The position numbers and the translations under genes were made by a program. Shown one piece after another: positions 25,360 to 33,175 of a stretch of DNA of 64,000 nt; within the stretch, counting starts at the first letter, position 1; every line of letters begins with the position of its first letter. Origin of the DNA: CAVQEK01 sp964596645 (GTDB lineage Bacteria; Bacteroidota; Bacteroidia; Cytophagales; Cyclobacteriaceae); NCBI GenBank assembly GCA_964596645.1, contig CAZQVB010000003.1:62001-126000 (forward strand), in the 5' to 3' direction. Under the pieces are notes generated by a model. The model was not told the origin of the DNA. It did no database searches and saw only the letters and a list, made by a program, of their open reading frames with translations.

Positions 25360-25628
25360 TAGTATGAATTTTTAAAATTGAAATGCTGCTTTTCTTGTAC
25401 AATGCCACAAAATTATAAACCGGACAAAGCCTATAAAATGAGAATAGTCATGTTTTATCTTTTTGAATTGCAGAAATCATATGGCTGAGTTTGCGGCCTA
25501 CGCCTTCAACTGCATATCCTGTACATGCTGGGGTAGAAACACCACTTTTATCGTAGGAAAAAATATAAATTCGCCCGGGTTTTGCACGTCTCTGCGATGG
25601 CAATACACATCATATTCAACAGCTATAA

Positions 25629-26828
25629 ATGAAAAAATACGACGTAGTAGTGATTGGCGCGGGCATCGTTGGGCTTGCCACCGCCCTGAAGATAAAACAA
25701 CAAAAGCCACAGCTTCGGCTTTGTGTCATTGACAAAGAAAAAACCCTCGCTGCACATCAGACTGGCCACAACAGCGGCGTCATTCACTCCGGCATCTACT
25801 ACAAGCCGGGCAGCCTAAAAGCCAGAAACTGTAAGGAAGGCTATCGCCAGCTCGTGCAGTATGCCGCCGAGAAAAATATAGCCTATGAGCTCTGCGGTAA
25901 GGTGATCGTAGCCACCAAAGATGCCGAAATACCTGCGCTGGATGTGCTCTATGAAAGAGGCCTGGCCAATGGCCTGGAAGGCCTGAGAAAGCTGGGCCGC
26001 CAGGAACTGAGAGAAATTGAGCCCCACGTGAGAGGCGCGCAAGGCGTATGGGTACCACAAACCGGCATCATCGATTTCAAAGCAGTATCGGAAGCATATG
26101 CCGGAGATATAAAGCAACTGGATGGCGATATATGGCTGGATAATAAATTGATTGCCCTGAACGGTCGGGATACAGAAACGCTGCTGGAAACCCTGCGCGG
26201 CACCATCGCCACCCGGCTCGTGGTCAACTGCGCCGGTCTGTATTCGGACAAAATAGCCAGGATGACCGGCTCGGCTCCACCGGTCAAGATCGTTCCATTT
26301 CGCGGCGAATACTACCAACTATCGAAAGAGAAAGAGCATCTGGTGCGCAACCTTATTTACCCTGTGCCCGATCCTAATTTTCCTTTTTTGGGCGTGCATT
26401 TCACACGAATGATCCACGGCGGCATAGAGGCCGGGCCCAATGCCGTGCTTGCCTTTGCCAGAGAGGGTTATAAGAAAAACAACATCAACGCCGCCGAATT
26501 GGCCGAAACACTGGCCTGGCCTGGCTTCATGCGTGTAGCCTCTAAATATTGGCAAACAGGGCTGGGCGAAATGCACCGCTCCTTTTCTAAGAAAGCATTC
26601 GCGAAAGCGCTGCAGGCACTGATACCCGACATTCAAGCCGCCGACCTCACTGCAGGAGGTGCGGGCGTGCGTGCCCAGGCCTGCGACCGCACCGGCGGAC
26701 TGGTCGATGACTTTCTGATTGTGGAGAACAAAATGGCAGTGAACGTGTGCAACGCGCCCTCACCTGCGGCCACCTCCTCACTTGCCATAGGCGACCACAT
26801 TGCAGCACTGGCGCTCAAGCGGTTTTAG
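25629..26828 (+). CDS. lhgO: L-2-hydroxyglutarate oxidase
   Basis: 399 residues. The N-terminal FAD dinucleotide fold is VVIGAGIVGLATALKI, with the family motif HNSGVIHSGIYYKPGSLKA following; later stretches include VNCAGLYSDKIA and GGAGVRAQACDRTGGLVDDF. The enzyme oxidises L-2-hydroxyglutarate, a side product of 2-oxoglutarate metabolism, to 2-oxoglutarate with electrons passed to the respiratory chain. Length matches E. coli LhgO closely. It is followed by the palindromic repeat cluster and then the cysteine operon leader. Confidence 0.93.
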   Translation: MKKYDVVVIGAGIVGLATALKIKQQKPQLRLCVIDKEKTLAAHQTGHNSGVIHSGIYYKPGSLKARNCKEGYRQLVQYAAEKNIAYELCGKVIVATKDAEIPALDVLYERGLANGLEGLRKLGRQELREIEPHVRGAQGVWVPQTGIIDFKAVSEAYAGDIKQLDGDIWLDNKLIALNGRDTETLLETLRGTIATRLVVNCAGLYSDKIARMTGSAPPVKIVPFRGEYYQLSKEKEHLVRNLIYPVPDPNFPFLGVHFTRMIHGGIEAGPNAVLAFAREGYKKNNINAAELAETLAWPGFMRVASKYWQTGLGEMHRSFSKKAFAKALQALIPDIQAADLTAGGAGVRAQACDRTGGLVDDFLIVENKMAVNVCNAPSPAATSSLAIGDHIAALALKRF

Positions 26829-26842
26829 GCTGAGGGCCTTGC

Positions 26843-26926
26843 TGCGTGTCCTCACACCCGCCTTGGTGCGTGTCCTCACGCACCAAATCCCACTCCTCCG
26901 CTTGGTTGGTGGAGACACGCACCAAT
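26843..26926. repeat. Cluster of REP-like palindromes
   Basis: TTGGTGCGTG-TCCT-CACGCACCAA (26863-26886) is a perfect 10-bp-arm palindrome. GCGTGTCCTCAC also occurs just before it (26844-26855), and a related imperfect inverted unit follows (26902-26925, 8 of 10 pairs). Three related units within 85 bases, directly after lhgO. Confidence 0.6.
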
Positions 26927-26988
26927 TCACACCAGGTACTTGTATATCTCCAACATTAAAGGCTAACTTGCGTTTTTTATTTTCAACC

Positions 26989-27051
26989 ATGAAAAATCTA
27001 AAGTTTCTGTCCCTGGCATGCTGTTGTGCTTGCTGTTGCACCGGAGAATAA
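26989..27051 (+). CDS. Cysteine-rich leader peptide of the cysteine operon
   Basis: A 20-codon frame starting MKNLKFLSL and containing ACCCACCC, so six of its last ten codons are Cys, ending TGE-stop. It lies 91 bases before the cysteine synthase start. Its stop codon is followed after 3 bases by the first arm of an antiterminator. Short peptides loaded with codons for the operon's product are the hallmark of ribosome-mediated attenuation. The function is inferred, but sequence, position and secondary structure all agree. Confidence 0.82.
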   Translation: MKNLKFLSLACCCACCCTGE

Positions 27052-27054
27052 ACC

Positions 27055-27130
27055 GATGGAAGGATAGAACTTTATATAAACATAATCGAGGAATTATAAA
27101 GCCTTTCCATCACAACGGAAAGGCTTTTTT
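27055..27130 (+). promoter_or_regulatory. Transcription attenuator: antiterminator and terminator
   Basis: Terminator: AAAGCCTTTCC (27098-27108) pairs with GGAAAGGCTTT (27117-27127), followed by a T-run. Competing antiterminator: GATGGAAGG (27055-27063) pairs with CCTTTCCATC (27102-27111) with one bulge, and inner CTTTATA (27070-27076) pairs with TATAAAG (27095-27101). The antiterminator consumes the whole 5' arm of the terminator. A ribosome finishing the leader would cover 27055-27063 and favour termination; one stalled at Cys codons would leave it free. Confidence 0.8.
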
Positions 27131-27141
27131 GTTATACATCC

Positions 27142-28086
27142 ATGCACCACATGATGGTAGAGACCATAGATAAATCATTGCAGCAGCGTATAGAAACCCT
27201 TGGGCAATTTGTGGGCAATACGCCGCTTTTTCCCATACAAAATTTGTGGAACAGCACTAAGGTGCAGGTATATGCCAAGCTGGAGTGGCAGCAAATGGGT
27301 GCCAGCGTAAAGTCACGCCCAGCCTACCACATTATACGACAGGCAGTGCTGAGCGGCCGGCTCCACAGTGGCATGCGGCTGCTCGATGCTTCCAGTGGCA
27401 ATACCGGCATTGCCTACGCAGCCATTGGCGCAGCACTGGGTATACCCGTCACCATATGTCTGCCCGACAATGCTTCGAAAGAGCGAAAAATGCTCTTGAA
27501 AGCCTATGGCGCGGAAGTGATACCCACCTCGCAATTTGGCTCTACTGATGAGGCTCAGGAAATAGCCCTCGGGCTGCACCAGCAATACCCCGGCAGGTAT
27601 TTTTATGCCAATCAGTATGGCAATGACAGCAACTGGCAGGCGCACTACCACACCACCGGCCCGGAAGTAATCAAACAAACCAATGGCCGGGTAACAAACT
27701 TTGTTGCCGGGCTGGGCACGACCGGCACACTCACCGGCACCGGACGCCGGCTGCGCGAGCACAACCCGCAGATAGCCCTCACCGCCCTGCATCCCGATGC
27801 CGCCCTGCATGGCTTGGAAGGATGGAAGCACCTGGAAACCGCCACCGTGCCCACCATCTACGACCAGACCGTACCGACCCACCACCTGGACATCGACACC
27901 ATGGAAGCCTATGATATGGTGAAAGAAATAGCACGGGCTGAAGGCCTTTTTGTGAGCCCGTCTTCTGCAGCCAACCTGGTGGGTGCGCTCAGGGTAGCAG
28001 GCACTTTGCAAGATGGCGTGGTGGTGACCGTGTTTCCGGACAATGCCGACAAATACAGTGATGCGATCGATCAACTATACCTATGA
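27142..28086 (+). CDS. cysM: Cysteine synthase, CysM type
   Basis: 314 residues of the PLP fold II family. Seen: GNTPLFPIQ (25-33), the Schiff-base lysine Lys57 in GASVKSRPA, the substrate loop SSGNTGIAYA, and the phosphate-binding GLGTTGTLTGTGRRLREH, nearly identical in wording to mycobacterial CysM. That enzyme uses O-phosphoserine and a protein thiocarboxylate rather than free sulfide; the neighbours here (JAMM protease, carrier, MoeZ) support the same chemistry. The stop overlaps the protease start (ATGA). Expression is probably controlled by the upstream attenuator. Confidence 0.9.
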   Translation: MHHMMVETIDKSLQQRIETLGQFVGNTPLFPIQNLWNSTKVQVYAKLEWQQMGASVKSRPAYHIIRQAVLSGRLHSGMRLLDASSGNTGIAYAAIGAALGIPVTICLPDNASKERKMLLKAYGAEVIPTSQFGSTDEAQEIALGLHQQYPGRYFYANQYGNDSNWQAHYHTTGPEVIKQTNGRVTNFVAGLGTTGTLTGTGRRLREHNPQIALTALHPDAALHGLEGWKHLETATVPTIYDQTVPTHHLDIDTMEAYDMVKEIARAEGLFVSPSSAANLVGALRVAGTLQDGVVVTVFPDNADKYSDAIDQLYL

Positions 28087-28541
28087 GTTTACCTGTAAAA
28101 ATATCAGAAAAGGCCTGGCACAGCATCGTTAGCGATCTGGAAGAAGCATACCCCGATGAGGGCTGTGGGTTTGTATTCGGCCACGACAACGGCATACGCA
28201 GCATAGAGCGCGCAGTGCGGGTGGTGAATGTGAAGAAAGAAAATAAGCGCCGGCGCTTTGAGATCAGCCCGCTCGACTATATGAAGGCCGAAAAATATGC
28301 CGCCGAAAACAACACAACCCTGCTGGGGGTATACCACTCGCACCCCGACCATCCGGCGGCACCTTCGGAGCACGATTTGAGACAGGCAGTGCCTTTTTTC
28401 TCTTACATCATTGTGTCGGTGAAAGAGGGTAAATTCGACAAATTCACGTCATGGCAGCTCAATGAAAATGGGCAATTTGACGAAGAAGATATTATAAACG
28501 AAAAAATATCCATCAATAAAAAACTCAACAAAATAATCTAA
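28083..28541 (+). CDS. mec: JAMM/Mov34 zinc metalloprotease (Mec-like)
   Basis: 152 residues with the complete JAMM motif: Glu26 in PDEGCGF, His85 and His87 in YHSHPDH, and Asp98 in SEHD. In mycobacteria the equivalent enzyme releases cysteine from the carrier-cysteine adduct; in the Pseudomonas QbsD system a relative trims a carrier tail. Here it could do both, because the carrier encoded next ends beyond Gly-Gly. The start overlaps the cysM stop; the carrier begins 2 bases after its stop. No signal peptide, so cytosolic. Confidence 0.92.
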   Translation: MSLPVKISEKAWHSIVSDLEEAYPDEGCGFVFGHDNGIRSIERAVRVVNVKKENKRRRFEISPLDYMKAEKYAAENNTTLLGVYHSHPDHPAAPSEHDLRQAVPFFSYIIVSVKEGKFDKFTSWQLNENGQFDEEDIINEKISINKKLNKII

Positions 28542-28543
28542 CC

Positions 28544-28837
28544 ATGGCCAAAATCATCATTCCCACGCCGCTTCGCAAATTCACAGAAAACCAGGGCGCC
28601 ATCAATACCGAAGGGGCTACAGTGGCCGAGGCATTTGAAGACCTCACCGCCACGTTCCCCGACTTGAAAAAGCATATCTATGATGATCATGGCAACATAC
28701 GCACCTTCGTGCGCATCTATGTGGGCGACGACGACATCAAGGCTTTGCAGAATCAGGATACACCCATTGGCGACCAAAGCGTGGTCAGCATCATTCCGGC
28801 CATAGCCGGCGGTATTTCCACTACTTCTATTGACTAA
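28544..28837 (+). CDS. cysO: MoaD/ThiS-like sulfur carrier (CysO-like) with C-terminal tail
   Basis: 97 residues with the ubiquitin-like beta-grasp pattern (PTPLRKFTENQG, FVRIYVGDDDI, VVSIIPAIAGG). Gly89-Gly90, the expected thiocarboxylate site, is followed by seven more residues (ISTTSID). Mycobacterial CysO ends directly at Gly-Gly. The frame and stop codon are clear in the sequence, so processing is needed before MoeZ can adenylate the glycine. The JAMM protease just upstream is the obvious candidate (inference). Confidence 0.9.
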   Translation: MAKIIIPTPLRKFTENQGAINTEGATVAEAFEDLTATFPDLKKHIYDDHGNIRTFVRIYVGDDDIKALQNQDTPIGDQSVVSIIPAIAGGISTTSID

Positions 28838-28841
28838 ACCC

Positions 28842-29993
28842 ATGACACAACCCACGGAATTTACTAAAGAAGAGCTGGAGCGATACAGCCGGCACCTGAT
28901 CATACCGGAGTTCAACATTGAAGGACAGCGCAAGCTTAAAAATGCCCGGGTGTTGGTGGTGGGCACCGGCGGCTTGGGCAGCCCCCTTTTGCTCTACCTT
29001 GCGGCGGCAGGCGTGGGCACATTGGGCGTGCTCGACTTCGATATTGTGGACGACAGCAACCTGCAGCGGCAAGTGCTGTTTACTGTAGGCGATGTGGGAA
29101 AACCCAAAGTGGAAGCTGCCATCAGCCGGCTGAAGCTGCTGAATCCACACATCCTTTTCCGTGCGCACAATGTGCAACTGCACTCCAGCAATGCGCTCGA
29201 CATTATAAAAGACTACGACGTGGTGGTGGATGGAACCGACAACTTCCCTACCCGCTACCTCGTAAATGATGCCTGCCTGCTGCTCGACAAGCCCAATGTA
29301 TATGGATCGATCTTCCGGTTTGAGGGCCAGGTGTCGGTGTTCAACTACGTAGATAAACATGGCCAGCGCGGCCCCAACTACCGCGACCTTTTCCCTACAC
29401 CCCCACCCCCCGGGCTGGTGCCAAGCTGTGCCGAGGGCGGCGTGATCGGAGTATTGCCTGGAATTGTGGGCAGCCTCCAGGCCAACGAGGTGATCAAAGT
29501 GGTGACCGGCATTGGCGACACCCTCAGCGGCCGGCTTTTCCTGATCGATGCGCTCACCTTCGAAACGCGCACCCTGAAACTGCACAAAGACCCCGCTACG
29601 CCGCAAGTGACAGAACTGATTGATTATGAGCAATTTTGCGGCATAGGCCCGGAAGATGATGACGTCCCAAAGGTGAAAGAAGTCACTGTGGACGAACTGT
29701 ATGCCTGGCAAGAAGCCGGCCGCCACGACTATCAGGTCATTGATGTACGCGAACCGTACGAATATGAAATTTCTAATATTGGCGGCACGCTCATACCGCT
29801 GGCCGAGGTAGAAAAAGGAATTGATAAAATTGCATCTGACCGCAAAGTGGTGGTACACTGCCGCAGTGGCAAACGCAGCGCACAAGCCATAGAAAAGTTG
29901 CAGAAAAAATACGGCTTCGAGAACCTGTACAACCTCAAAGGCGGCATACTCGCCTGGGCAGACCAGATTGATGCCGACATGGCCAAATACTGA
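28842..29993 (+). CDS. moeZ: ThiF/MoeB-like adenylyltransferase with rhodanese domain (MoeZ)
   Basis: From the ATG at 28842, 383 residues; a TTG four codons upstream is less likely. The E1-like domain spans about 1-270 with VLVVGTGGLGSPLLLYLAAA for ATP and the conserved Cys in PSCAEGGVIGVLPG. The C-terminal rhodanese domain carries the persulfide cysteine in VVHCRSGKRSAQ. It adenylates the carrier C-terminus and passes sulfur to form the thiocarboxylate. No zinc CxxC pairs are seen. It starts 4 bases after the carrier gene and closes the operon. Confidence 0.92.
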   Translation: MTQPTEFTKEELERYSRHLIIPEFNIEGQRKLKNARVLVVGTGGLGSPLLLYLAAAGVGTLGVLDFDIVDDSNLQRQVLFTVGDVGKPKVEAAISRLKLLNPHILFRAHNVQLHSSNALDIIKDYDVVVDGTDNFPTRYLVNDACLLLDKPNVYGSIFRFEGQVSVFNYVDKHGQRGPNYRDLFPTPPPPGLVPSCAEGGVIGVLPGIVGSLQANEVIKVVTGIGDTLSGRLFLIDALTFETRTLKLHKDPATPQVTELIDYEQFCGIGPEDDDVPKVKEVTVDELYAWQEAGRHDYQVIDVREPYEYEISNIGGTLIPLAEVEKGIDKIASDRKVVVHCRSGKRSAQAIEKLQKKYGFENLYNLKGGILAWADQIDADMAKY

Positions 29994-30082
29994 TCATTGC
30001 TGCCTGACAGGATTAGGAGTAATTTTTAGCGCTGCGCCGTGTTTGGCTCCGGCTTGGCTGTATCGGGATATTCGCTATATTC

Positions 30083-30115
30083 AATGCCCGACCAAAGACA
30101 GCGGGCGGGCATTTT
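30083..30115 (+). terminator. Terminator of the cysteine operon
   Basis: AATGCCCG (30083-30090) pairs over 8 bp with CGGGCATT (30106-30113), followed by TTT. It is 90 bases after the moeZ stop and just before the next gene. Confidence 0.6.
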
Positions 30116-30155
30116 CTAACCGATCTACTTTTTTATTTAAACTCCTGTACCAACC

Positions 30156-30734
30156 ATGAAAAAAATCCTGATTCTATTGCTGGCTTGTATGTGTTATCAG
30201 GCCGCACAAGCGCAAAGTACCGCCGTGGAAAAATCGATGTTTGGCATACAAGCCGGGCTGCTCGGCCTATGGGTGCACAACGAGGCCAGGCTAAGCAACA
30301 ACCTGGCGCTGCGCAGCGAATTAGGCTTCGATTCGGGTCTCTCTATCAGTAAATCCAGTGGCACCACATTTGCCATGGCCCCTGTATTTACGTTGGAGCC
30401 GCGCTGGTATTACAACCTGGGCAAGCGCGTGAGTAAGGGCAAATCAATTGCACAGAACACCGGTAATTTTACCACAGTAAAATTGAGCTATACTCCCGAT
30501 TGGTTTCTCTTAGGCAACCGTGAGTACATAAATGTGCCGAATCAGATATCGATACTGCCTATCTGGGGCATACGCAGGCAATTGGGCGAAATATTCAATT
30601 TTGAGGCCGGACTGGGATTGGGCTTCCGCTACGTTTTTAAGAGCCCCGGCTACCCAAACAATGAAGGGGAAGCAGCCGTAAACCTGCACCTTAGGTTTGG
30701 CTTTCAGTTTTCAAAAAGCCGGAATGTTGAGTGA
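30156..30734 (+). CDS. Small outer-membrane beta-barrel protein
   Basis: 192 residues with a signal peptide (MKKILILLLACMCYQAAQAQ). The mature chain alternates strands and turns, with a regular pattern of aromatic residues and a C-terminal strand (NLHLRFGFQF) typical of eight-stranded barrels. I recognise no named family or ligand site. It stands alone after the cysteine operon terminator. Confidence 0.72.
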   Translation: MKKILILLLACMCYQAAQAQSTAVEKSMFGIQAGLLGLWVHNEARLSNNLALRSELGFDSGLSISKSSGTTFAMAPVFTLEPRWYYNLGKRVSKGKSIAQNTGNFTTVKLSYTPDWFLLGNREYINVPNQISILPIWGIRRQLGEIFNFEAGLGLGFRYVFKSPGYPNNEGEAAVNLHLRFGFQFSKSRNVE

Positions 30735-30802
30735 GTTTACAAGGGCTTTTAACCATGGAAGGAAAAAGCCGCGCCTTATTTCACAAAAAGATTTCTTCTG
30801 AG

Positions 30803-31096
30803 TCAGTGCAAAAGCCACTGCGCCTCGCTCACCAGGCATACACCGCCAATGTGCTTGAGTAAAGCGCGCAGGGGCTCACGCAAGCTCTCCGCCTCCTGCT
30901 CGGTACAGGCCACTATAAATACTACGTTCGTAAACGTATTGGTGAGTCCAAATCCATCTTGAAAACCACGCTCACCCATACCTTGAGCGCGGTCTATCAG
31001 CGTATATCCTGTTATGTTGGCATTGTGCAATACTTTCAGTACGCGCTCACGATGCAGGGTATTGATGATAATTTCCAGTCGCTTTACATTTTTCAT
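30803..31096 (-). CDS. sbtB: PII-like protein SbtB
   Basis: 97 residues of the PII fold (VKRLEIIINTLHRERVLKVL opening, GYTLIDRAQGMGERG as T-loop entry, HIGGVCLVSEAQWLL closing). It starts 4 bases after the SbtA-type transporter stop, the arrangement known from cyanobacterial SbtA/SbtB, in which SbtB binds adenyl nucleotides and inhibits bicarbonate uptake. The C-terminal CGPEGC redox extension of some cyanobacterial versions is absent. Function by analogy. Confidence 0.82.
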   Translation of the reverse strand: MKNVKRLEIIINTLHRERVLKVLHNANITGYTLIDRAQGMGERGFQDGFGLTNTFTNVVFIVACTEQEAESLREPLRALLKHIGGVCLVSEAQWLLH

Positions 31097-31100
31097 AATC

Positions 31101-32066
31101 TTACAGCACTAGGTTGATGAAGTAATAGTAAAGGGGTATGCCCACCACAATGTTCAGCGGAAAAGTAATGGCCAACGACATGGGCACGTACAAACCTGCA
31201 TTGGCCTGCGGCACGGCCAAGCGTATGGCAGCCGGCACCGCTATGTAGGAGGCACTCGCACAGAGCACGGTAAACAACAACGCGTTGCCCTTCGACAGCC
31301 CAAGGAGCCACGCAATGACTATGGCCAGGCATGCATTGAACAAAGGCATAAGCACAGCAAACAAAATGGCAAATGCGCCTGCCTTGCGCAAAGCATATAT
31401 GCGCTTGCCGGCCAGCAGGCCCATGTCGAGCAGAAAGAGCGTGAGCATGCCTTTAAATAAACCTTCTGTAAAGGGCGCTATACCATCGATGGATGCCGGG
31501 CCTGAAAGGAAGCCTACGACCAAAGCACCCAAAATGAGAAATACAGAACCATTGGTCAATGATTCTTTGATCACCGGGCCAAGTCCGTTTTTTTCCTCTG
31601 AGGTGCGATCGTAGCGGCGAATGAGGGCTACACCAATGATGATGGCCGGCGACTCCATCAATGCCATGGCCGCCACCATATGTCCGCCATACGGCACATT
31701 GATCTCCGCCAAATAAGCAGCCGCAGTGATGAAGGTAACGGCACTGATAGAGCCGTAGGTAGCTGCCACGGCGCCAGCATCAAACACGTTAAGCCGCTTC
31801 TTTAGTATAAAAAAAGAATAAGCTGGCACCACACTCGCCATGAAGATGGCCGCCGCGAGCGATGTCACCACCTCACGGTTGAAGGAACTGTGCGCCAATT
31901 CCACACCACCTTTCAGCCCTATGCTGAACAGCAGATAAATGGACAAAAACCGCGATACAGGCTGCGGTATGTCCAGATCGGATTTGATAAAAACGGCCAG
32001 CAGGCCGAGAAAAAAGAATAAGATGGGAGGATTCAGTATGTTGTTTATAATGAGTTCTACGCTCAT
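31101..32066 (-). CDS. sbtA: Sodium-dependent bicarbonate transporter, SbtA family
   Basis: I choose the ATG at 32066 (MSVELIINNILNPPILFFFL); the 31 residues upstream are unlike the family. About 321 residues and ten hydrophobic segments. Family features are the duplicated halves and the motifs GLKGGVELA and ATYGSISAVTF in the first half, and CASASYIAVPAAIRLAVPQAN in the second. Probable inner-membrane Na+/HCO3- symporter regulated by the SbtB protein encoded directly after it. In a heterotroph it may feed anaplerotic carboxylases. Confidence 0.87.
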   Translation of the reverse strand: MSVELIINNILNPPILFFFLGLLAVFIKSDLDIPQPVSRFLSIYLLFSIGLKGGVELAHSSFNREVVTSLAAAIFMASVVPAYSFFILKKRLNVFDAGAVAATYGSISAVTFITAAAYLAEINVPYGGHMVAAMALMESPAIIIGVALIRRYDRTSEEKNGLGPVIKESLTNGSVFLILGALVVGFLSGPASIDGIAPFTEGLFKGMLTLFLLDMGLLAGKRIYALRKAGAFAILFAVLMPLFNACLAIVIAWLLGLSKGNALLFTVLCASASYIAVPAAIRLAVPQANAGLYVPMSLAITFPLNIVVGIPLYYYFINLVL

Positions 32067-32476
32067 GAATTGATGAATGGAGGTTTGAGAAAAAATTTGA
32101 CAAATATGAATAATAAAAGTATTACTACCATAATGATCAGTTTTAAAATTTATCAACACGCTGGTGTTGACTTAAAATAAAAATAGAGCCTATATAAAAT
32201 GAAAGTATAGCTTCCTAATTGCCAACCTGCGGTATCATTTTAATACTACTCCCGGGGCGCTCATCATGAGCACGACAAACGCATCAATCGCTTGCACACC
32301 CGCCTGAAAATGATGGCTATGGTGATTCTCAACCAATGCCTAAGGAACAGGGCATTTCAATTTTGCGCAAAAAGGGCCGTATCCCTACATCACCGGCACA
32401 GCGGCAACATTTTTTGGTAACAGACTTACCGATTCAACAACTTTGCGTTTTCCACTAAAACATAATCGCTTCTACC
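32067..32476. other. Divergent intergenic region with a candidate promoter
   Basis: No gene seen in 410 bases. For the lipoprotein gene at 32477, TTTG (32413-32416) and CAACTTTG (32438-32445), 21 bases apart, resemble the Bacteroidota -33/-7 promoter pair. A small palindrome GCTCATCATGAGC lies near 32260. Confidence 0.35.
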
Positions 32477-33037
32477 ATGACTACCACACAGTGCTACTTT
32501 CGCTTTATCGCCATCATCATTTTTCTCGCCGCCGGCGTATGCTCGCAAAGCTGCTCTGAAGATGAAGAGAATGGCCCTACCACACTTGCGGGAACCTACC
32601 AACTGGAAAGTGCAAAGCTATCCAGCGGACTTACCATAGGTGGCCTGCCCATACCAGGGTTTGGCGCAGGTACAGATGTTACCGAATTTCTGCAGGATGG
32701 CGTAATCGACAACACCCCCTGCTCCGACGACGACAACACTGTGGTGGTGTTGGAAGAAAGCAAAAAGATCATGTTTGATTGCCTTAACGAAACAGGTGTA
32801 GATGGCATAGAGGCCGGCACCTGGTCGGAAAGCAATGACCTGTCTAGGCTCACGCTCAATTTCATTCAAGACAACGTCTCGCTCTTAATAGAGCAGGTAA
32901 AACTGAATGGAAACACATTGAAAGGTAAAGTGACCGATTTCCCCATCGAAGCGAGCGATATACCAGGCTGGCCAGCCGGCGTTCCGCTGGGCGACGTTAG
33001 TGTAGATGTTGTCTTCAATAAAGTGGCGCAAAACTAG
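32477..33037 (+). CDS. Lipocalin-like lipoprotein of unknown function
   Basis: 186 residues. The signal peptide ends at GVCSQSC with a plausible lipobox Cys. The mature part (TLAGTYQLESAKLS, KIMFDCLNETG, SRLTLNFI) follows the strand pattern of small lipocalin-like Bacteroidota lipoproteins. Two Cys pairs could form disulfides. No partner; the S41 protease gene lies 138 bases downstream on the same strand and might be co-transcribed. Confidence 0.65.
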   Translation: MTTTQCYFRFIAIIIFLAAGVCSQSCSEDEENGPTTLAGTYQLESAKLSSGLTIGGLPIPGFGAGTDVTEFLQDGVIDNTPCSDDDNTVVVLEESKKIMFDCLNETGVDGIEAGTWSESNDLSRLTLNFIQDNVSLLIEQVKLNGNTLKGKVTDFPIEASDIPGWPAGVPLGDVSVDVVFNKVAQN

Positions 33038-33175
33038 CCGTTGGCATGCACTGGCCATGAAAGCCACGTGCTTGTGCAGGCTTTCGTTCCCACGGCCGGG
33101 CCATACAACAAGTCGCCGCAACTCTGCGTTGTAGTGGCGCCGGAATAAGGTGATAATCAACCAAAACATGTATCA

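Noticed and set aside
28827..29885. 352-codon reverse-strand open frame opposite moeZ
   Set aside because: Shadow of the real gene; the plus strand carries the ATP loop and rhodanese Cys motif.
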